The position numbers were made by a program, and so were the translations under genes. A DNA stretch of 20,510 bases, taken from contig DASTKG010000033.1 of the NCBI GenBank assembly GCA_035716005.1, positions 1 through 20,510 on the forward strand, in the 5' to 3' direction. Below the pieces are notes generated by a model that did no database searches, was not told where the DNA came from, and was given only the letters and a program-made list of their open reading frames with translations. The DNA comes from SZUA-252 sp035716005. GTDB lineage: Bacteria; Eisenbacteria; RBG-16-71-46; SZUA-252. Positions within the stretch are counted from its first letter, which is position 1, and every line of letters starts with the position of its first letter. Below are positions 16,171 through 20,510 of this stretch, piece by piece.

Positions 16171-17327
16171 GGCGTCTTCTTACGCTCCTTCGGGTGGAGA
16201 ATCGAGCCGGCGATCACGATGCGCTGGATCTCCGACGTGCCTTCGTAGAGTTCGGTCACCTTCGCGTCACGATAGTAGCGCTCCACGGCGAATTCCTTCG
16301 TGTAGCCGTAGCCGCCGTGGATCTGGACGGCGTAGTCGGCCGACACCCGGGCCATGCGCGACGCCAGGAGCTTCGCCATCGAAGCCTGCGGCCCGCACGG
16401 GAGCCCGTTGTCCTTCAGCCAGGCCGCCCGCAGCATGAGAAGGCGCGCCGCGTCGATCTCGGTGGCCATGTCCGCGATCATCCATTGTACGGCCTGGAAC
16501 TCGGCGATGGTCCGGTCGAACTGAACCCGCTCCTTCGCGTAGCGGGCCGCCGCGTCGAGCGACGCCTGGGCGATGCCGAGCGCCTGCGCGGCGACACCGA
16601 TGCGGCCGCCGTCCAGCGCCTGCATCGCCACCCGAAAGCCGTGCCCCTCGTCGCCCAGCCTGTTCTCGACCGGGACGCGGCACTCCTCGAGCATCAGCTC
16701 GGTGGTGTCGGACGCGAGAAGCCCCATCTTGTGGATGGTCTTCCCGACCCGGAGCCCGGGCCGGTCCTTCTCGATCAGGAACGCCGTGATGCCCCGGTGC
16801 TTCTGCTCCTTGCTGGTGCGGGCCATCACCAGGAAGAGATCGGCGTACGCCCCGTTCGTGATGAACGTTTTCGTTCCGTTCAGGACGTAATCGTCGCCCT
16901 GCCGGTCGGCCTTCGTGATCAGCGCCGCGGCGTCCGACCCGGAGCCCGGCTCGGTGAGCGCGAACGCGCCGAGAGCCTCGCGGGCCAGGAGCGGCAGCCA
17001 CTTCTTCTTCTGCGCCTCCGTCCCGAAGACCTGGATCGGCGCGGCGCCGACGGAGTTGTGCACCGACACCGTGATGGCGACCGCCGCCGAGGCGCGGGAG
17101 AGCTCCTCGAGAATGACGGCGTAGGCCACCTGGTCGATCCCCGCCCCGCCGTACTCCTCCGGGATGAGGAGCGAGAAGAAATTCTGGTCGCGGAGCTTCT
17201 TCCGGAGATCCTCCGGGATCCGCCCCTCCTCGTCCATCCGAGCGGCGATGGGCGCGATTTCGCCGTCGGCGAATTCGCGCGCCATGGCGCGCAGCATCTC
17301 CTGCTCTTCGGTCAGATGGAAGTTCAT
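16167..17327 (-). CDS. Acyl-CoA dehydrogenase, short-chain/butyryl-CoA type
   Basis: This FAD enzyme makes trans-2-enoyl-CoA and passes electrons to ETF. The 386-residue product is full length: MNFHLTEEQEMLRAMAREFA, the FAD loop ALTEPGSGSDAA, NGTKTFITNGAYAD, VAAQALGIAQA, ERVQFDRTIAEFQAVQ, and the C-terminal QIHGGYGYTKEFAVERYYRD with the catalytic base Glu362 in YEGTSEIQR. Placing the Glu in the C-terminal position groups it with short-chain, medium-chain and glutaryl-type enzymes, not with isovaleryl- or long-chain ones. Exact chain length is not readable. It starts 22 bases after hbd and its stop overlaps the DUF362 gene. Confidence 0.94.
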   Translation of the reverse strand: MNFHLTEEQEMLRAMAREFADGEIAPIAARMDEEGRIPEDLRKKLRDQNFFSLLIPEEYGGAGIDQVAYAVILEELSRASAAVAITVSVHNSVGAAPIQVFGTEAQKKKWLPLLAREALGAFALTEPGSGSDAAALITKADRQGDDYVLNGTKTFITNGAYADLFLVMARTSKEQKHRGITAFLIEKDRPGLRVGKTIHKMGLLASDTTELMLEECRVPVENRLGDEGHGFRVAMQALDGGRIGVAAQALGIAQASLDAAARYAKERVQFDRTIAEFQAVQWMIADMATEIDAARLLMLRAAWLKDNGLPCGPQASMAKLLASRMARVSADYAVQIHGGYGYTKEFAVERYYRDAKVTELYEGTSEIQRIVIAGSILHPKERKKTP

Positions 17328-17349
17328 CGCCCGGCCGATCGCGGCCGCG

Positions 17350-18216
17350 TCACGCGTACTCGTAGAAGCCGCGTCCCGACTTCCGGCCGAGTCGCCCCGC
17401 GGCGACCATCGACTTGAGAAGCGGGCAGGGGCGGTACTTGCTGTCTCCGAAGCCCTCGTGGAGCACGTTCATGATGTCGAGGCAGACGTCGATGCCGATG
17501 AGATCGGCCAGCGCGAGCGGGCCCATCGGGTGGTTCATGCCGAGCTTCATCACCGTGTCGATCGCCTCGCGGTCGGCCACGCCCTCGAGCAGCGTGAAGG
17601 CCGCCTCGTTGATCATCGGCATCAGGACCCGGTTGCTGACGAAGCCCGGACGATCGGCCACCACGACCGGCGTCTTCCCGAGCGCCTTGGAGAGCTCCAC
17701 GGTCTCCGCCACCGTTTCCTCGCCGGTGTCGAGCCCGCGGACCACCTCGACGAGCGGCATGAGAGGGACCGGGTTCATGAAGTGCATCCCGACGAACCGC
17801 CGGGGGCGCTTGGTGACCGCGGCCAGCTCCGTCACGGAGATGGAGGACGTGTTCGTCGCGAGAATCGCGTCGGGGGGAAGCTTCGGCTCGATCGACTGGT
17901 AGACCGCCCGCTTGATCTCGAACTTCTCCGGGACGGCCTCGATGGCGAGGGCGCACGCGTCGAGCGGGAACTCGGACTCGCGCGTCGCGATCCGCGCCAG
18001 CGTCTCGTCGCGCTTCGCGGCGTCGAGCTTCCCCTTCTCCACGAACTTCGCGAGGCTCTTCTCGATGACCGCGAGGCCGCGCTTCAGGGCGGCCTCGTTC
18101 GCTTCCAGGAGGAGGACCGGATGGCCGCCCGACGCGAACGTCTGGGCGATGCCGTTCCCCATGGTGCCGGCGCCGATCACCACGACCGGCTTCAGGGCCT
18201 GCGTCGTGGCGCTCAT
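17350..18216 (-). CDS. hbd: 3-hydroxybutyryl-CoA (3-hydroxyacyl-CoA) dehydrogenase
   Basis: An NAD(P)-dependent oxidoreductase interconverting 3-hydroxyacyl-CoA and 3-oxoacyl-CoA. The 288-residue product begins with the Rossmann fingerprint VVVIGAGTMGNGIAQ (11-25), followed by LATNTSSIS (Ser124), the catalytic dyad His145 in MHFMNP and Glu157 in LVEVV, and RPGFVSNRVLMPMINEA with Asn195. The C-terminal helical domain (GMNHPMGPLALADLIGID, GRKSGRGFYEY) is complete. Length is standard for the stand-alone enzyme; there is no fused enoyl-CoA hydratase. The ATG overlaps the thiolase stop (ATGA). Confidence 0.96.
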   Translation of the reverse strand: MSATTQALKPVVVIGAGTMGNGIAQTFASGGHPVLLLEANEAALKRGLAVIEKSLAKFVEKGKLDAAKRDETLARIATRESEFPLDACALAIEAVPEKFEIKRAVYQSIEPKLPPDAILATNTSSISVTELAAVTKRPRRFVGMHFMNPVPLMPLVEVVRGLDTGEETVAETVELSKALGKTPVVVADRPGFVSNRVLMPMINEAAFTLLEGVADREAIDTVMKLGMNHPMGPLALADLIGIDVCLDIMNVLHEGFGDSKYRPCPLLKSMVAAGRLGRKSGRGFYEYA

Positions 18217-19400
18217 GCGGCCTCCACGCTCAGGGCGACCGCGTTGCCGCCGCCCAGGCAGAGGGTCGCGAGACCCGACTTCTTCTTCCCGTCGCGCATG
18301 GCGTAGAGGAGGGTCGTGAGGATGCGCGCCCCGCTCGCGCCGATCGGATGGCCGAGGGCCACCGCGCCGCCGCGGACGTTCAGCGCGGCCGGATCCCACT
18401 CCAGCTCCCGCGCGTCGACGATCGCCTGCGCGGCGAAGGCCTCGTTCGCCTCGATGAGATCCCAGGCGTTCGTCTTCCGGCCGAGCTTCTCGGCCAGCTG
18501 CCGCACCGCGACGACCGGCGCGTAGAAGACCATCTCGGGGGCCGTTCCCCCGGTGGCGTATCCGTTCACCCGGGCGAGCGGCTTCGCGCCCGTCCGCTTC
18601 ACGGCGTCGCCCGACATGACGACCAGCGCGGAGGCGCCGTCGTTCAGGCCGGGAGCGTTCCCCGCCGTCACCGTGCCGTCCTTCTGGAAGGCGGGACGGA
18701 GCTTTCCGAGCGTCTCCATCGTGGTGTCGGGTCGAACGCGCTCGTCGGCGACGAAGCTCTTCGGGTCGCCCTTCTTCTGAGGGATGAGGACCGGAAGGAT
18801 CTCGTCCTTGAAGGCGTTCGCCGCCTGGGCCTTCGCGGCCTTCAGGTGGCTCTCCATGGAGAAGCGGTCCTGGTCCTCGCGCGTCACGTTGAACTTCTTC
18901 GCGATCAGCTCCGCGGCGCTCCCCATGTGGAAGTTGTTGAACGAATCCCAGAGTCCGTCGTGGATCATGCCGTCGACGACCTCCCCGTGGCCGAGCCGGT
19001 ATCCGGTCCGGGCCTTGGTCAGGTAGTAGGGCACGTTCGACATCGACTCCATGCCGCCCGCCACGATGACGTCGGCGTCGCCGGCGCGAATGGCCTGCGC
19101 GGCGAGCATGACGGCCTTGAGGCCCGAACCGCAGACCTTGTTCACGGTCATGGCGGCGACGGTGTTCGGAATTCCCGCGTGGATCATCGCCTGGCGCGCG
19201 GGGGCCTGCCCCACGCCCGCCTGGACGACGTTCCCCATCAGCACTTCCTCCACCTGGCCGGCTTCGATGCCGGCGCGCTGCACGGCTTCCTTGATCGCGA
19301 GGGCGCCGAGTTGCGGCGCGCTCATGCCGGCGAGGCTCCCCTGGAACTCGCCGATGGCGGTGCGACAGGCTGAGACGATGAATGCGTCACGGTCGGACAC
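18213..19400 (-). CDS. Acetyl-CoA acetyltransferase / 3-ketoacyl-CoA thiolase
   Basis: Cleaves 3-ketoacyl-CoA, or condenses two acetyl-CoA in reverse. The 395-residue product has the acylated Cys90 in NKVCGSGLKAV, Asn319 in NEAFAAQ, His351 in GHPIGASGAR and the second Cys381 in LCLGGG. The last motif continues NAVAL where many thiolases have a Gly-rich GxGxA turn, a mild variation. The active site is intact. The start is GTG at 19400, with GAGGAGAG about eight bases before it. It follows the partial acyl-CoA dehydrogenase by 38 bases and is coupled to hbd. Biosynthetic and degradative thiolases cannot be separated by inspection; the two acyl-CoA dehydrogenases around it favour degradation or butyrate-type chemistry. 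Confidence 0.95.
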   Translation of the reverse strand: MSDRDAFIVSACRTAIGEFQGSLAGMSAPQLGALAIKEAVQRAGIEAGQVEEVLMGNVVQAGVGQAPARQAMIHAGIPNTVAAMTVNKVCGSGLKAVMLAAQAIRAGDADVIVAGGMESMSNVPYYLTKARTGYRLGHGEVVDGMIHDGLWDSFNNFHMGSAAELIAKKFNVTREDQDRFSMESHLKAAKAQAANAFKDEILPVLIPQKKGDPKSFVADERVRPDTTMETLGKLRPAFQKDGTVTAGNAPGLNDGASALVVMSGDAVKRTGAKPLARVNGYATGGTAPEMVFYAPVVAVRQLAEKLGRKTNAWDLIEANEAFAAQAIVDARELEWDPAALNVRGGAVALGHPIGASGARILTTLLYAMRDGKKKSGLATLCLGGGNAVALSVEAA

Positions 19401-19438
19401 GGCGTTCTCTCCTCATTTATGCGGACGGCGGCGCCCGG

Positions 19439-20510
19439 TCAGAGTCCCGGGCGGCTGGCCGTTTCGCGTAGCAATTCGCGGGCGATCACGAGCATCTGGA
19501 TCTGCGAGGTCCCCTCGCCGATCTCCATCAACTTGGCGTCGCGGAAATAGCGCTCCACGGGGTGGTCGGTCATGTAGCCGGCCCCACCGTGGATCTGGAT
19601 GGCGAGGTTCGCGCACTTCATGGCGATCGTCGACGCCTTCAGCTTCGCCATGGCGGCGTGGCGCGTGAAGCTGCCGCCGCGGTCCTTGTAGCGCGCCGTC
19701 TGGTAGACGAGGAGCCGCGCCGCCTCGATCTCGGTGGCCATCTCGGCGAGGAGGAGCTGGATCGCCTGGAACTCGGCGATCGCCTTGCCGAACTGCCGCC
19801 GCTCCTGGGCGTACTTGAGCGCCGCGTCGAGCGCGGCCTGGGCGATCCCCACCGACATGGCGCCGATCGAAATGCGGCCGCCGTCGAGGGTCTTCATGAA
19901 CTGCTTGAAGCCCCCGCCCTCCTCGCCGAGCATGGCGTCCTCGGGAAGGGTCACGTTCTCGAAGTAGAGCTCCACCGTGTCGCTGGCGCGGTGCCCGAGC
20001 TTCCGCTCCTTCGTGCCGGCCGAGAATCCGGGCGTCCCCTTCTCGATGATGAACGAGGAGATGCCGCGCACGCCGATCCCCGGCGTGGTCACGGCCGTGA
20101 AGACCGCCGTGCCGCAGACGGAGCCGTTCGTGATGTAGATCTTCCGTCCGTTGATCCGGTACTGCGTCCCCTCCTTCACGGCGCGCGTCTTCGTGCCGCC
20201 GGCGTCGGAGCCCGCCTCGGGCTCCGTCAGGCCGAACGCCGCGAGCTTCTCGCCGGAGCAGAGCGCCGGGAGGTATTTCCGCTTCTGCTCGTCCGTGCCG
20301 AACGCGTAGATCGGCCAGGTGCCGAGCGAGGTGTGCGCGGCGAGGGTGATCCCGGTGGAGGCGCAGGCCCGGGAGATCTCCTCCACGGCGATGGCGTAGG
20401 AGAGCGTGTCGAGGCCCGCCCCGCCGTACTCGGGCGGGAAGGTCATCCCGAACAGGCCGAGCTCCCGCATCTTGCGGATGTTCTCCCACGGGAACTCGCC
20501 CGTCTCGTCC
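19439..20510 (-). CDS. Acyl-CoA dehydrogenase, N terminus outside window
   Basis: The frame is open to the window edge and gives 357 residues, starting in DETGEFPWENIRKMRELGLFGM, so roughly the first 25-30 residues of a normal enzyme are missing only because of the boundary. Visible are the FAD loop GLTEPEAGSDAGG, NGRKIYITNGSV, ERKLGHRASDTVELYFENV, MSVGIAQAALDAALKYAQERRQFGK, and QIHGGAGYMTDHPVERYFRD. The catalytic Glu in GEGTSQIQ is 24 residues from the C terminus, as in the paralogue at 16167-17327. It is clearly diverged from that paralogue along its whole length, so substrate preferences probably differ. It is the first visible gene of the run; its promoter is not in the window. Confidence 0.93.
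   Translation of the reverse strand, partial: DETGEFPWENIRKMRELGLFGMTFPPEYGGAGLDTLSYAIAVEEISRACASTGITLAAHTSLGTWPIYAFGTDEQKRKYLPALCSGEKLAAFGLTEPEAGSDAGGTKTRAVKEGTQYRINGRKIYITNGSVCGTAVFTAVTTPGIGVRGISSFIIEKGTPGFSAGTKERKLGHRASDTVELYFENVTLPEDAMLGEEGGGFKQFMKTLDGGRISIGAMSVGIAQAALDAALKYAQERRQFGKAIAEFQAIQLLLAEMATEIEAARLLVYQTARYKDRGGSFTRHAAMAKLKASTIAMKCANLAIQIHGGAGYMTDHPVERYFRDAKLMEIGEGTSQIQMLVIARELLRETASRPGL

Noticed and set aside
16194..17417. 407-codon plus-strand frame opposite the acyl-CoA dehydrogenase
   Set aside because: Antisense composition artefact; the minus strand carries every dehydrogenase motif.

Overview
The window is dense, GC-rich bacterial chromosome with almost no intergenic space. 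It contains no tRNA, rRNA, CRISPR array, phage or insertion-sequence signature that I can see. Start codons include ATG, GTG, probably TTG and possibly CTG. Many adjacent genes overlap by ATGA or GTGA. The content is central carbon metabolism of an acyl-CoA-oxidising, propionyl-CoA-handling organism. Base composition and the set of families would suit an uncultivated Eisenbacteria-, Gemmatimonadota-, Acidobacteriota- or Myxococcota-like lineage. That placement is a guess, because no marker gene is present.

Layout. (1) Bases 1-1247, minus: 5'-terminal part of a homocysteine S-methyltransferase / methylenetetrahydrofolate reductase fusion, cut by the window edge. (2) Bases 1301-3749, plus: etfB-etfA (electron transfer flavoprotein) followed by a small SAM-dependent methyltransferase, divergent from (1) across about 50 bp. 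(3) Bases 3984-4184, plus: a 66-residue helical protein of unknown role, ending at a strong bidirectional terminator. (4) Bases 5545-4240, minus: a two-gene unit of a creatininase-family hydrolase and a hotdog thioesterase. (5) Bases 5697-14319, plus: a long operon-like run with acyl-CoA (propionyl-CoA) carboxylase in three pieces (carboxyltransferase, biotin carboxylase, biotin carrier), the large subunit of methylmalonyl-CoA mutase, undecaprenyl-diphosphatase UppP, methylmalonyl-CoA epimerase, a four-helix membrane protein and a secreted PhoX/DUF839-like protein. (6) Bases 20510-14333, minus: a convergent run with a partial acyl-CoA dehydrogenase, thiolase, 3-hydroxyacyl-CoA dehydrogenase, a second acyl-CoA dehydrogenase, a DUF362 protein and a secreted proline-tailed protein.

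How it fits together (inference from families): the two acyl-CoA dehydrogenases, 3-hydroxyacyl-CoA dehydrogenase and thiolase supply beta-oxidation or butyryl-CoA chemistry, and EtfAB would carry the electrons from the dehydrogenases. Odd-chain or branched substrates would yield propionyl-CoA, which the carboxylase, epimerase and mutase would convert to succinyl-CoA. The enoyl-CoA hydratase, the B12-binding mutase subunit, the mutase chaperone GTPase and an ETF:quinone oxidoreductase are all absent from the window.

I found no clearly new defence, mobile or biosynthetic system. The parts least explained by known pathways are the envelope-type genes (uppP, membrane protein, two secreted proteins, DUF362) tied by 4-bp overlaps or short gaps into the two acyl-CoA operons, the apparent CTG start of the carboxyltransferase gene, and the shortened N terminus of the mutase.
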